This document shows positions 24,906-35,786 of a DNA stretch of 64,000 nt, in pieces. The position numbers were made by a program, and so were the translations under genes. The notes below the pieces were generated by a model. That model had not been told where the DNA came from, searched no databases, and saw nothing but the letters and a program-made list of their open reading frames with translations. How positions within the stretch are numbered: the first letter of the stretch is position 1; the number at the start of each line of letters is the position of its first letter. The DNA is from Desmodus rotundus (lineage: Eukaryota; Chordata; Mammalia; Chiroptera; Phyllostomidae), in assembly GCF_022682495.2 (NCBI RefSeq), contig NC_071392.1, positions 82,724,797 to 82,788,796 on the forward strand, given 5' to 3'.

Positions 24906-25764
24906 CTGTGATGGCGCTCCTTCACCTCCTGACCCTCCCTGTTCCCATCCCCTTGGCAGAGAGAGAGAGACCACAATGCTGTAGAGTTCCCCAACTGAGA
25001 TAAAATAGGCCAAGGGGGGTGTGGAAGAAGAGAGGAATACAAGGAAAAGAAGCTTCAATTGTCTTTCTAAATAATTAAAGGGAAATCTGAGAATGGGAAG
25101 GGATTATTCAGTAGAGTTTGAATTTTTAAAACATATTCATGGGCAAAACAAAACAAAAAAGATCAAGGCTTAGCAGATTACCTGTCAGGATTTCAGGGCG
25201 TCTGATACGAGATAAACTAAAAGGAAAACAGTGAAGAACAGCTGCCCATTCTGTGTTTTATTATTGTAGTGCTGGGCATTTCAACTCTATTGTAGTCAGA
25301 AAAGGTTATTTTTCTAGACACTGTGTGCCCCAGTGAAAAAGTTTTTGTTAAAAAATGCCGCAGACAGAATGGTGTACATTCATCACTTCAAACAGGTCTC
25401 ACCTGTATAAAAGTTTGAGGGACAAAATAGAATTTGAAAGTTTTGATCAGCTAGGTCAACCCAAGTCACATTTTAACGTATCCCTTCTTTTGAAGAACCA
25501 TCTAACAGAGCAAGAGAGGTAAGCCAAACGGTTAATGGGTCTAGCATGAGCCTGCTTGTAAATGTCTTACCTGGGTACCCACACCTGCTACTGAACAGTC
25601 CAGGGAGGTTAACTCTTCTCAGAGAGGCAGAGATACTACCTAACGAGCAATCTGACTCGCTAATGCATAACTAAACCCTTATGGGGGCAGAAAGGAGCAA
25701 AAACATCACCAGATGGTAAGTCAAGGTTAACTGAAGGCACCTTGAAACCCACACTCCTGAGAAC

Positions 25765-25776
25765 CAAGATGGCGGC
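25765..25776 (+). promoter_or_regulatory. YY1-type site at HAL1 copy 2 5' end
   Basis: caagatggcggc six bases into the element, as in copies 1 and 4. Confidence 0.65.
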
Positions 25777-26513
25777 GTAGGTAGATACACTGCGCCTCCT
25801 CGCACAACCAGAACTGACGGAAAATCGAACAGCAAGGAAGTCCGACACCAAGGAAATAAAAAATAAACATTCATCCAGACCGGTAGGAGGGGTGGAGACG
25901 GGCAGCCGGGGCAGAGAGGACTCGCGTGGCCGTGGCGGGACCGAGACTGGCGGAGTGTGGGACCAACAGGACAGGCAGTGACCACTAGCAGACCCTGCAG
26001 CCCCACATTCGCGCAGGTAAACCGAGAGGGCCAGACTCAGAGTGGCAGAGAACAGGGCAGGCAGAGCTGCAGGTAGCACCCCGCGGCCCCACATTCGCGC
26101 ACAGATAAACCGGACAAAGGGCGGGAAGTGAAACACACCACGCAACCCAGGGCTCCAGCTCAGGGAAATAAAGCCTCGAACCTCTGATTGAAAACGCCCC
26201 AGAGGGGTTGGGGTGGCAGCAGGAGAAACTCCCAGCCTCACAGGAGAGGTCGTTGGAGAGACCCATAGGGGCCTAGGGCGTACACAAGCCCACCCACTCG
26301 GGAACCAGCACCAGAGGAGCCCAGTTTGATTGTGGGTAGCGGAGTGAAAGATTGGAGTCTGGTGGAGAGTGAGGCGGGCGCCATTGCTCCCTCTCGGTCC
26401 CTCCCCCACCTACAGCGTCACAGCGCAGCCACCAGCATTACCCCGCCCTAGTGAACACCTAAGGCTCCGCCCCTTTAAGTAACAGACCCGCCAAGACAAA
26501 AAAAAAGGCCCAA

Positions 26514-27203
26514 ATGACAGAACACTTCAAAGCTCCAGAAAAAATACAACTAAGCTACGAAGAGATAGCCAACCTATCGGATGCACAGTTCAAAACACTG
26601 GTTATCAAGATGCTCACAGAATTGGTTGAATTTGTTCGAAAACTAGATGAAAAAATGAAGCCTATGCTAAGAGAAATAAAGGAAAATGTACAGAGAACCA
26701 ATAGTGATGCTGGAAGGAAACTGGGACTCAAATCAACGGTGTGGACCAGAAGGAAGAAACAAACATCCAACCAGAAAAGAATGAAGAAACAAGAATTCGG
26801 AAAAATGAGGAGAGGCTTAGGAACCTCCAGGACATCTTGAAACGTTCCAACATCCGAATTATAGGGGTGCCAGAAGGAGAAGAGGAAGAACAAAAAATTG
26901 AAAACTTATTTGAACAAGTAATGAAGGAGAACTTCCCTCATCTGGCAAAGGAAATAGACTTCCAGGAAGTCCAGGAAGCTCAGAGTCCCAAAGAAGCTGG
27001 ACCCAAGGAGGAACACGCCAAGGCACATCATAATTACATTACCCAAGATTAAACGCAAGGACCTACATCCAAGATTACTGTATCCAGCAAAGCTATCATT
27101 TAGAATGGAAGGGAAGATAAAGTGCTTCTCAGATAAGGCCAAGTTAAAGAAGTTCATCATCACCAAGCCCTTATTATATGAAATGGTAAAGGGAGTTACC
27201 TAA
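26514..27203 (+). pseudogene. Broken L1 ORF1, HAL1 copy 2
   Basis: Homologous to the copy 1 ORF1 throughout but interrupted. An insertion near 26710 (gatgctggaaggaaa against gatgcaaaggaaa in copy 1) shifts the frame, and a 2-bp loss near 26983 (cagagtccc against cagagagtccc) shifts it again. The first open part runs 26514-26840 and the second 26741-27052. The stop homologous to copy 1 is at 27201-27203. The N-terminal ATG is lost, so any product would start at the second methionine. Confidence 0.85.
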
Positions 27204-28032
27204 GAAAGAGAAGATCAAAAATAGGAACAGTAAAAATGACAGCAAACTCACAGTTATTAACGACCACACCTAAAACAAAAACAAGAGCAAACTAGGCAAA
27301 CAACTAGAACAGGAACAGAATCATAGAGATGGAGATCACATGGAGGGTTTTCAATAGGGGAGGGGGAGAGGCGGGGAAAGGTACAGAGAATAAGTAGCAT
27401 AGATGATAGGTGGAAAATAGACAGGGGGAGGGTAAGAATAGTGTATGAAATGTAGAAGCCAAAGAACTTATAAGAATGACCCATGGACATGAACTATAGG
27501 GAGGGAATGTGGGAGGGAGGGGGTGGGTAGGATGGAGTGGAGTGGGGGGTGGGGAATGGGACAACTGTAATAGCGTAATCAATAAATATATTAAAAAAAA
27601 AGAAAGAAAGAAACCCACACTCCTGTAGTTTCGGGTGTGGTCAGAAGCAGCCAACAAAGGGTGACCAGGCTCCTCCTGGCAACAAACAGCATCTTCATGA
27701 CCAGTTTATAAACATGTTGAAGTTGTACTGGATATGCACAGATACGACCAATGATTCTCATTTTCTACTACATCAAACTGCTATCACTCTCATCAAAATA
27801 CATAAGGGTAACATCCACAATGAGAAAACCATCTAGTAAGAACATTTATAAAAATCGTGCTACAGGCTGAAATTCTTAGGTGAGGTGGTACATTAAGGCA
27901 TTAGCACGGAACCGTTCATCTCCAACACCTATGAACCAATCTGTGAAAGACTGCTGCTAAAATTCGTCAGCAAAAACCATATAGGTAAACGGAGCAGGAT
28001 CATGTCATAAGCTGAGAAAAGTGGTGGCCAAG

Positions 28033-28034
<2 letters not shown>

Positions 28035-28066
<32 letters not shown>
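28035..28066 (+). repeat. A32 homopolymer at the 5' edge of HAL1 copy 3
   Basis: Thirty-two A residues sit exactly where the other copies have the short A-rich spacer before ORF1. Length may vary between individuals or through sequencing error. Confidence 0.9.
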
Positions 28067-28069
<3 letters not shown>

Positions 28070-28073
28070 CCAA

Positions 28074-28763
28074 ATGACAGAACACTTCAAAGCTCCAGAA
28101 AAAATACAACTAAGCTACGAAGAGATAGCCAACCTATCGGATGCACAGTTCAAAGCACTAGTTATCAATATGCTCACAGACTTGGTTGAATCTATTCGAA
28201 AAACAGATGAAAAAATGAAGCCTATGCTAAGAGAAACAAAGGAAGATGTACAGGGAACCAATAGTGATGCGAAGGAAACTGGGACTCAAATCAACGGTGT
28301 GGACCAGAAGGAAGAAACAAACATCCAACCAGAAAAGAATGAAGAAACAAGAACTTGGAAAAATGAGGAGAGGCTTAGGAACCTCCCGGACGCCTTGAAA
28401 CGTTCCAACACCCGAATTATAGGGGTGCCACAAGGAGAAGAGGAAGAACAAAAAATTGAAAACTTACTTGAACAAATAATGAAGGAGAACTTCCCTAATC
28501 TGGCAAAGGAAATAGAATTCTGGGAAGTCCAGGAAGTTCAGAGAGTCCCAAAGAAGCTGGACCCAAGGAGGAACACGCCAAGGCACATCATAATTACATT
28601 ACCCAAGATTAAACGCAAGGACCTACATCCAAGATTACTGTATCCAGCAAAGCTATCACTTAGAATGGAAGGGAAGATAAAGTGCTTCTCAGATAAGGCC
28701 AAGTTAAAGAAGTTCATCATCACCAAGCCCTTATTATATGAAATGTTAAAGGGAGTTACCTAA
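28074..28763 (+). CDS. L1 ORF1-like protein, HAL1 copy 3 (229 aa)
   Basis: An intact 229-codon frame begins at what is the fourth codon of copy 1 (MTEHFKAPEKIQ), because the first ATG is missing. It has the same order of parts as copy 1: N-terminal region, shortened coiled coil, RRM-like start (here NTRIIGVP), PRHIII and the truncated C-terminal domain. Substitutions relative to copy 1 include the segment DLVESIRKTDEK. No stop or frameshift is present although the element has no promoter of its own, which suggests recent insertion rather than selection. Translation would depend on a read-through transcript on the plus strand, antisense to KIAA1549. Confidence 0.8.
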   Translation: MTEHFKAPEKIQLSYEEIANLSDAQFKALVINMLTDLVESIRKTDEKMKPMLRETKEDVQGTNSDAKETGTQINGVDQKEETNIQPEKNEETRTWKNEERLRNLPDALKRSNTRIIGVPQGEEEEQKIENLLEQIMKENFPNLAKEIEFWEVQEVQRVPKKLDPRRNTPRHIIITLPKIKRKDLHPRLLYPAKLSLRMEGKIKCFSDKAKLKKFIITKPLLYEMLKGVT

Positions 28764-29480
28764 GAAAAAGAAGATCAAAAATAGGAACAGTAAAAATGAC
28801 AGCAAACTCACAGTTATTAACGGCCACACATAAAACAAAAATGAGAGCAAACTAGGCAAACAACTAGAACATGAGGGTTGTCATTAAGGGAGTGATAGGG
28901 GGAGAGGGGGGAAAAGGTACAGAGAATAAGTAGCATAGATGATAGGTGGAAAATAGACAGGGGGAGGGTAAAAATAGTGTAGGAAATGTAGAAGCCAAAG
29001 AACTTATAAATATGACCTATGGACATGAACTATAGGGGGGGAATGTGGGAGGGAGGGGGGGTGGGCAGGATGGAGTGGAGTGGGGGGGGAAATGGGACAA
29101 CTGTAATAGCATAATCAATAAATATATTTTAAAAAAAAAGAAAATATCAGAGGGATCACTATGTAGAGTATGTGACTGTCCAACCACTATGCTGTACACC
29201 TGTCACCGATACAAGGCCTCCCATCACCCAGAGGACTCATCTTGTGTTGGCTTCTCAGTGCATTGGCCTGATCAACACCAATAAACAGCATTTTACTCAT
29301 CAGCCACCACCCCGACATCCTAGATTCAAGACCAGAGGCAGGGAGACAATAGGAAGTTCTTCCCATAATCCTGATTGGAGACGGTGGCAGCTCCCACTGG
29401 CGTTTAACCCAGTGAAAGGACTTCGAGGGGAAGAATCCACAAAGCTCCAAACTAGAGAATGCTGGAAGGCCCATACTTAC

Positions 29481-29798
29481 ACTGCACGGGTTGTTGGCCG
29501 TCTGAGCTGGGCTGTAGAAGGACCCCCACTGGGTGGCTCGTCTCTCTTCCCGGGAAGGGGTGCTGTTCACAGGCAGGCCGGCTGGGACCCCAGAGCCTGC
29601 AGCTGCAGCACTGGGGGGCTGGCTGCTGGGGGCCACCAGGGCAAAAGCATCGTCCAGGAGGGAGTGCATGGTCTGGCGTGCCTCCTCGATGGACGGCTGG
29701 GGCGGGACGTACTGGGGGGCCGGGAAGGGCAGGCCTGGGTAGCGGCCCAGCTCAGCAGAAGACGGCGTCTGCGCATCTGCTGGGAGGTCGGGGTCGGA
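29481..29798 (-). CDS. KIAA1549: KIAA1549 exon H (largest exon in window)
   Basis: This 318-nt exon encodes residues 422-527, in phase at both ends. It runs SDPDLPADAQTPSSAELGRY, then a YVPPQPSIEEARQTMHSLLD segment, FALVAPSSQPPSAAAAGSG with an alanine run, and WGSFYSPAQTANNPCS. The acceptor is cctcgctctag and the donor is gtaagt at 29475-29480, a near-perfect consensus. The exon is GC-rich, which leaves long open frames on the opposite strand (29172-29840); these are shadows. An HAL1 copy ends only about 340 bp downstream of the donor in the following intron (28035-29139). Confidence 0.92.
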
Positions 29799-32700
29799 CT
29801 AGAGCGAGGAAACAGCAAGGGAGAGGAGGATCAGACATGAGTGTCGTGGCAACCTGAAAACAAAGCTCTCTCTAGGGCCAGCATGGAATTGAACGATTTT
29901 CACCAGCATGGAGGGAAAGGTTTCCCATAAGAATTTTTAAGATGACAGCCGAGGAAAGTGTGTTAGCTCTCAAGGGTGCAAAAAAAGTCTGAATTGGGAA
30001 TAAAGGTAAAAAAGAAAAACAGTCAACAATCATTTGTCTGGCAAAACTCATGCAACTATGTGAAATGCACTTCAGTACCTGGAAGCACACGTTTTTATTG
30101 AAGGCCCCTAAGGAACCAAAACTAGCATCTCAGAGTCTGCTTACTACAATGCCTAGTCAACTTTCTACAGATGCAGAACCCCAAAACTAAAGAAGTCCAC
30201 TGACCATTAACGGTAGGAAAAAACAGTCCTACACACCCCCAAGGAGTTCGAAGTCGCCACCTCATTTCAACTGTGTGTGTAAATAATGTTGATGCCTATT
30301 CTGGCACCAGTTTACAACAATAAATAGTAATTATTTATCTGGAAACTGTCTTTAAAATGGAGGCATCTCTGGATAACATGACTCAGCAAGCAAAAAAGGT
30401 TTAAATTATCTCTCGTACCCACTGTCTAAGAGGCAAGGGTGTAAGTAACAGGGTTGTGGTTTTTTTTTTTAATCTTATCTTCTGATACTTCCTTATGAGC
30501 AAATGTTGCCATTACACACAGTTCAATAAACCATCAGAGACAAAGCAGGGACCAACAGAGAAAGAGGCCGTTCTTGGCAGCTCCAGACACCCAAACGTCC
30601 TGGTCACGCCAATGGACGCTGAAGAAAGAAGAGGTTCTGCAGGACGGGCTGGAGCCCCCCGGCCCTCTGTGAGGGAGGGAAGACGTCTTTTATCCACAAT
30701 GCTCTGCTCGCCCTGCTGGTCTGCGGTTGAGCTCACCTGGCTGGGTCACCCTGCTGAAGGGCCCAAGGGAGACATTCCTGAATCTGTTTAGATCCGTGAG
30801 TCTCTCACCGAGAAAAACATATTCCACAGGCACATCCTTACTCTCGGCCAACGGTCTGGAAAACGCTTCCTAATGACTACGGCCTGTCCAAGAAATGATC
30901 AGGTATTATCCGCACCAGCGCCAAATGCTTCAGGACAGCAGCTGCTTCCCTCCGAACAGGGAGAAAACCGTTCTACAACCTGGCAAACCCACAAACAGCC
31001 CACGGACCTGTTTTTCTTGGCCCACACAGAGTTTTTAAAAACATACTTAGCCACTAACGGTAAAAATCTGAAAATGCCATATTAAAACTCAGATTTCTGG
31101 ACTCTTCTGGCAGAATCTGAGGCTCCGATCGCCCACCTGAGATGCGGCAGGTGCTTCCCCTCCCCCGGTCCTGTACATCTGTTCTGCCACGACTGCGACA
31201 TCCCAGTAAAGGTTCTGCTAAGGGACATGTGTCATCTAGGAAATCCAAGTAAGGATTCTGGGCCCCAGAGGGGACCCTGGTTTGTGACACAGCATTGAAT
31301 AAACTCTGTGTTCCTTTTCTCTTGAGGTGGACGGAAGGTCCACAGGCGAGCCCTTCCCCCACTATTGGTTTTCCTCGAGGTGCAGCTGGTTCAGAAATGT
31401 GTGGTCAGCAGTGTGCCACCAGCCAACAGTTCCTGGTGGAAAAACAGAAAAGCGTGTCTGGGAGCACGTCCTACTGCTAAGTAAGAGGGTCTCTCCCGAG
31501 ACAGAAGTGATGTTCCCGGTGGTGGTTCCCGTAGCTGACAAGGTAGCTGCATTACAAGGAAGCGGGTCGTGTGGCCACATACACGGCCACAAGCCCACAC
31601 TGGGATTCCACAGGGGGGTGGGAGGAATCTTCCACCACCCAGGATGAGTGCAGAGCTATAGCCACCACCATTCTCACCCTCTGGGGCCCTACCTTTAGAG
31701 AAGCTTTCACTTTTACTAACAAGCGACGTGTGCTCTGAAGGTGGGAAGGAAAGTTCCTGTGGGTGCCCACTGGCCCCAGGAGTCTTGCCAAATAGGCCCA
31801 GAGCCACGCAACCATGATGTTGGAGCCTCCTGCCCTTTCTCCTTGTTGCCTCATTTTACATGTGAGACTCTCAGAACCTGCAGCCCAAGATAGGCTGTCT
31901 CCAAGTTCTGCATCTCAGCACCTAGCCCAGCACTCCACGTGCAGGTGGTACTTCACAAAAAATGAATACCGGCCAGCTACAAAAGTGGCTACTTCTCCGA
32001 GAGTGCCCAGGTGGAATCTGAATTCCAGTCTCCCGAATCGCGGTCTGATAACTCTGTTATACTGAGTCTGTTTCCTTTGCATAAATACATGTGCATCTAT
32101 CATTCTTCAGAAACATCTATGAGCTGCTTTTTTTTTTTTTTTTTTTTTTAACCTTCGGTCACCAGAGACGATGTACTCTGGGGCCTCTTTTGTGGGCATT
32201 ATAAGAGTGATCACACACCCTCATTGGCCCAGGACAATCTCGGTTTATGCCTGTGGTCCCAGGACAATAATTGTTTCCTTTCACTCTCCCAACAGTCCGG
32301 CTTGAATGATGAATTGCATCAGGGGTTGACAAACTTATTCCGGAAAGGGTCAGACAGCAAGTATTTTAGGCTTTCTGAATCATACAGTGTCTGCTGCAAC
32401 TAACTCAACTCTGCCCTGGTTGCAAGAGCAGCCACAGATAACATGCAAATGAATGGGCATGGCTGTGTTCCAATAAAGCTTTATTTACAAAAACAGGCAG
32501 CTGACTGGACATGGCCTGAGGGCCATTGTTTGCCTAGGCCAGAGTTGTAACAGTAACCTTAGTTATAAGGAATCCAGGATTATCTTTTTCACTTTAGGAG
32601 AACAGAGCTCTCAAGGAGATGATATTTTGAGGGAGAAAGTGAAAAAAATTAAGATAAGTAAAAAGCACACATGTCTAGGTGAGTTTTGAGAAAGGCATCA

Positions 32701-34396
32701 TCTTTGAAAATAGGTGCTTTCAGAATTTTTAGGGAGAGAAAGTAAGTCCACTGAGGAAGATTTTCCTTTTAGTAAATCTTTGGGAAAAACAGCCATTGGA
32801 GATGAGGTGGCGAACTCTAGGGAAGGGCTTCTTTATATTAGCTAAAGGAGAAACCTCTGTGTTTTCTGGAAGAAAAAAAGAAAGGCAAGGAGAAAAAAGA
32901 CGGCCTGGGCCACCAGGAAAGAGGCCTGATTAGAGTCCTGGAGGAAGGCAAGAGGGAGAGAAGAAGGGAGGACAGGTCATTCCCTGCACGCGCTCCATGG
33001 CACTGGGCGAGGGCACTAAAAACAAACAAACAAACAAAAAGAAACCAGGGACTGAAAATGCTCCCCTGCAAACTCTTTTGAGAGAATGAGCCCTGCTGGT
33101 TTGGAAAGCAGAGGCAGGGAGAATACTCCCCCTTCCTCTGTTTGGTGGTCTCACAGCCGGACTCTCCTGGGGAGCCAAGGGGACTGCCCTCCCCAAGATC
33201 AAACCAAATACTGCAGATGCCCAGACAAGCGCCCGTCCAACACGGTGGCACAAGGGCGCCACCTACTGTAAGAACGGCCAGCGATGGCTCTGGACCTCAG
33301 GGATTCAGTCCCAGGGCGCAGAAACTCCATTCAGCCTCCTGAGGAGCAAAGGAGACTGTTGACCACCAGCTCCCTGGACTCGCTCCAGTCCTCAGGGCAG
33401 AGATGAGCGGCTCGGTCAGCCTTGAGGGCTCCAGAAATACATAACCTCCCAAGGAAAGGGCTAGTTCTTTCAGATGCTCATGTTTCCACCATAGTTGATG
33501 TTTGGCACGTTTTATAATTATATTTAGTGTCTGGTATTGTAAGTTATTAGTACAATCTAGGAGACAAAGCAAAAAATGCAAATATAGGGCCGGCTGCATA
33601 AGCTCTACCTAATGGGACCACGTACCCCTTCTCTGAGGTGGTGCCGTTGCTTATGGCCGTCTAAACAAGGATTGCCATGGGGGCGGGCCTCCAGGCAGCA
33701 AGGGGTGTCTGTCCAATGCAAGGAGACAGGGCCACACCCCAGTGCCAGGCTGCAGGGGTCCACATCTGGCGCTCCCTGTCTCGGGGCCTTTGTGTGGGTA
33801 CTTCCCACGGCCCCAGCCCCTCGGGGGAGGCTGGCCCTTCCTCCCCTACTCAATGGGGCCTGTGTGCGCCTCACTGCTATCAGCGTCTGCCTTTTACACT
33901 TCAAGCAACTGGGTCTGTGCCCTTTCTGTTTGAAAGAATGCTTAATTCCCTGTTTCTTAACTTGCAGTAAGCTCTTTCTCCCAGTAAAATAAAATATACA
34001 TATTATTAGCAAATACACTACCTCCTTAGCACTCCAGAAACAGAAGGGAGGGGGGGGGGACAAAACCCTAAATATCGCTCCAATCACCACGAAACCCTGA
34101 CCGGGGGGTTAAAAAAACAAAATAACACCTTCCGATGGTTTTCTCTGTGTTCTAATTAACCTTGAGAAGTGCCCATGCTAAACCCTAGGAGGAGAAGGCT
34201 CACATACAGAAAGGAAAAACGTGAGGTATGTTACCCAAGGGCTCACCCAGCAGCCCCCTAGCTTATATGACTTAAGTCCCCTCTCCATTCCCCACACACC
34301 TCCCACCCAGCCTGGCAGCGCCCTACAGAGCAGCATTCTTCCCTCCCAAAGAGCCACCCCACTCCGACTCCAGGGGGAAGGGGCAGCGTTACGCAC
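29799..34396 (-). other. KIAA1549: KIAA1549 intron G-H
   Basis: 4.6 kb intron. Contains the hAT-like element at 32320-32544 and a T22 run at 32128-32149. The remainder, including the long overlapping frames around 30500, 31400 and 33700, is unassigned and without coding support. Confidence 0.7.
32320..32544 (+). mobile_element. hAT-Charlie-type element
   Basis: Starts caggggttgacaaacttatt and contains ggcatggctgtgttccaata followed by aagctttatttacaaaaaca, a sequence I recognise from common mammalian hAT-Charlie elements. The right end (tgtttgcctaggccagag) is degraded. Subfamily not assigned. Confidence 0.7.
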
Positions 34397-34550
34397 TGGG
34401 CAACCAATGTAGGCAGAGTTGTGGACGCCAGGGGGCCTTTTGTAAGTGCCGTCGCTGTCTGTGGTGATGAGCCTGTCCTTCTCAGCATCTCCGGGGCACC
34501 CGTTGACCTGTTGTTTCCGGCGTGGTTTAGGAGAACGTTTGATCCGCGAG
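34397..34550 (-). CDS. KIAA1549: KIAA1549 exon G (basic, SRIKRSPKPRRK motif)
   Basis: This 154-nt exon completes residue 370 and encodes residues 371-421. It contains SRIKRSPKPRRKQQVNGCP, a possible basic nuclear-localisation-like or membrane-proximal cluster, then DAEKDRLITTDSDGTYKR and PGVHNSAYIGCP. The acceptor is ccctggcag after a pyrimidine-rich tract and the donor is gtgcgt at 34391-34396. It ends at phase 0. If human exon numbering applies, it is exon 15, one of the exons after which KIAA1549-BRAF fusions commonly break in human tumours. Confidence 0.9.
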
Positions 34551-35562
34551 CTGCCAGGGGGGGAAAAAAAGAGGTTCCCTACATAGGAAATAACCCTTCC
34601 AGCCACTGGTTTATCAACTCCACACTAAGCATTTTCTGAGCACCCATGATGTGCTGGCCGCTGGAGTAAACAGCCCTCAGGATAAAAACAATGTGGAAGG
34701 CACAGTCTCAGTGCCGAGGAAGCTCGCTGTCTACCTGGGCAGACTATAGGAAGACACAAGGAGCAACAGAGGGGAGCTGAGGCAGTATATGCTCGTGCGT
34801 GATGTTAGTCACACAGACACAGAGACACAGGCACGGTCAGTGTGAGCCACCGATGCATCGCTGGCTACACGGGGCCTGAGCTGGGTATTGAAGAGCAAAT
34901 AGCAGCTATAGACGGGGAGGGATGTGGGGAGAAGGTGACCACACCAAGGGCCAGAAATGGAAATGCAGGTGAAGGCTACGTGGCGGACAGGTGGGCCCTG
35001 CCCATTACAGGGGCACAGGTCACACATGGAACCAGCACGGGTTCTGAGCAGAGAAAACATAACCGAGAGTAGTGTTTAAGAAAATGCATGTGTTAGGGGG
35101 CAGGAGCCTGGGAGGCAAAGAGGACAGTGAGACCCAAAACTGTGAGTGTGACTGTGGGACAGGAAATGAGACATACACCTGCACTGACCTGAGTGACCAG
35201 CCTGGGAAGTGAGGATACTGGGGGTGAGCCGGCTGAGAGGAGATGGGGGTGCCCAGGAAGCTGGGGAGAGGCAGGAGAGCTGGGAGGGAAGGGTGGCCAG
35301 CATTTCAGAATGCTGCCTTCCAGGGGACATTACCCCAGGAAAACACTCTGAGGCCAGGAGGTCCAGGCAGGAGGATGAAAGCAGCCCTTCTGCACACAGA
35401 TGGCCGCCCGTGCAGGGTCAAAGTCACCCCACTAGTTTACACCGCCTTTCCCTGTAGAGACCTCTTTGCCTCATTTTCAGACACCTTTCCCTTAAAAATG
35501 GGCGGGCTCTCCTACTGCAGCCCTGACAGCAGAGGCCACCCTGCTCTGCCCTGGGGCCTCAC
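34551..35562 (-). other. KIAA1549: KIAA1549 intron F-G
   Basis: 1.0 kb intron. The segment at about 34860-34990 resembles one at 36325-36410 (ggcctgagctgggtattgaagagc type), probably two copies of the same old dispersed repeat. Confidence 0.6.
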
Positions 35563-35786
35563 CTCTTCCTGGGCTCTATGAACACCGAGGGCACGCTGGC
35601 CGTGGGGTCCAGGATCTTGTCGATCTGCATCTGCGCCCTGCGGTACACCCGGTGTCGCTCCCGCGTGTCGCCCGACGACAGGTCATCCACCACCGGGAAC
35701 TCGTAGTGGCCACGGCGCTTGGCACGGAGCCGGATCTTGTTGCGGTGGTGCTCAATCTCCGACTTGTGTCGCAGCGCCGTCTGAAT
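35563..35786 (-). CDS. KIAA1549: KIAA1549 exon F (conserved basic region)
   Basis: This 224-nt exon encodes residues 296-369 plus two bases. It opens with IQTALRHKSEIEHHRNKIRL and then RAKRRGHYEFPVVDDLSSGD, RERHRVYRRAQMQIDKI and PTASVPSVFIEPRKR. It is dense in arginine and lysine and probably partly helical, so it could bind acidic lipids or form coiled-coil contacts, but that is inference. The acceptor is cacccccctcag and the donor is gtgagg at 35557-35562. The split codon AG|C encodes serine at the start of the next exon. It has the strongest conservation signature of the tail and its base composition is GC-rich compared with the surrounding introns. Confidence 0.92.

Larger units (their letters stand above)
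25760..27609 (+). mobile_element. HAL1-type L1 derivative, copy 2, full length
   Basis: The 1850-bp element is bounded by perfect 16-bp duplications gaaacccacactcctg (25744-25759 and 27610-27625). The layout is the same as copy 1: 5' UTR, ORF1, 3' UTR with polypurine blocks and caataaatatatt, then an A-rich tail with gaaa units. ORF1 is frameshifted. It shares the 141-bp ORF1 deletion with copies 1 and 3 and, like copy 3, lacks the first ORF1 ATG found in copies 1 and 4. Confidence 0.88.
28035..29139 (+). mobile_element. HAL1-type L1 derivative, copy 3, 5'-truncated
   Basis: About 1.1 kb. It starts at an A32 run directly before ggcccaaatgac and continues through an intact ORF1 and the standard 3' UTR to caataaatatattt and an A-rich tail. 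The whole 5' UTR is absent and I find no clear target-site duplication. It shares the 141-bp ORF1 deletion with copies 1 and 2. Confidence 0.85.
23569..29480 (-). other. KIAA1549: KIAA1549 intron H-I
   Basis: 5.9 kb intron containing two HAL1 copies 425 bp apart in the same direction, plus MIR fragments. Sequence at 25000-25740 and 27626-28034 is unassigned. If human numbering applies, it corresponds to intron 16. Confidence 0.8.

Noticed and set aside
29172..29840. 222-codon plus-strand frame
   Set aside because: It is the GC-rich opposite strand of KIAA1549 exon H; no domain or splice logic supports it.
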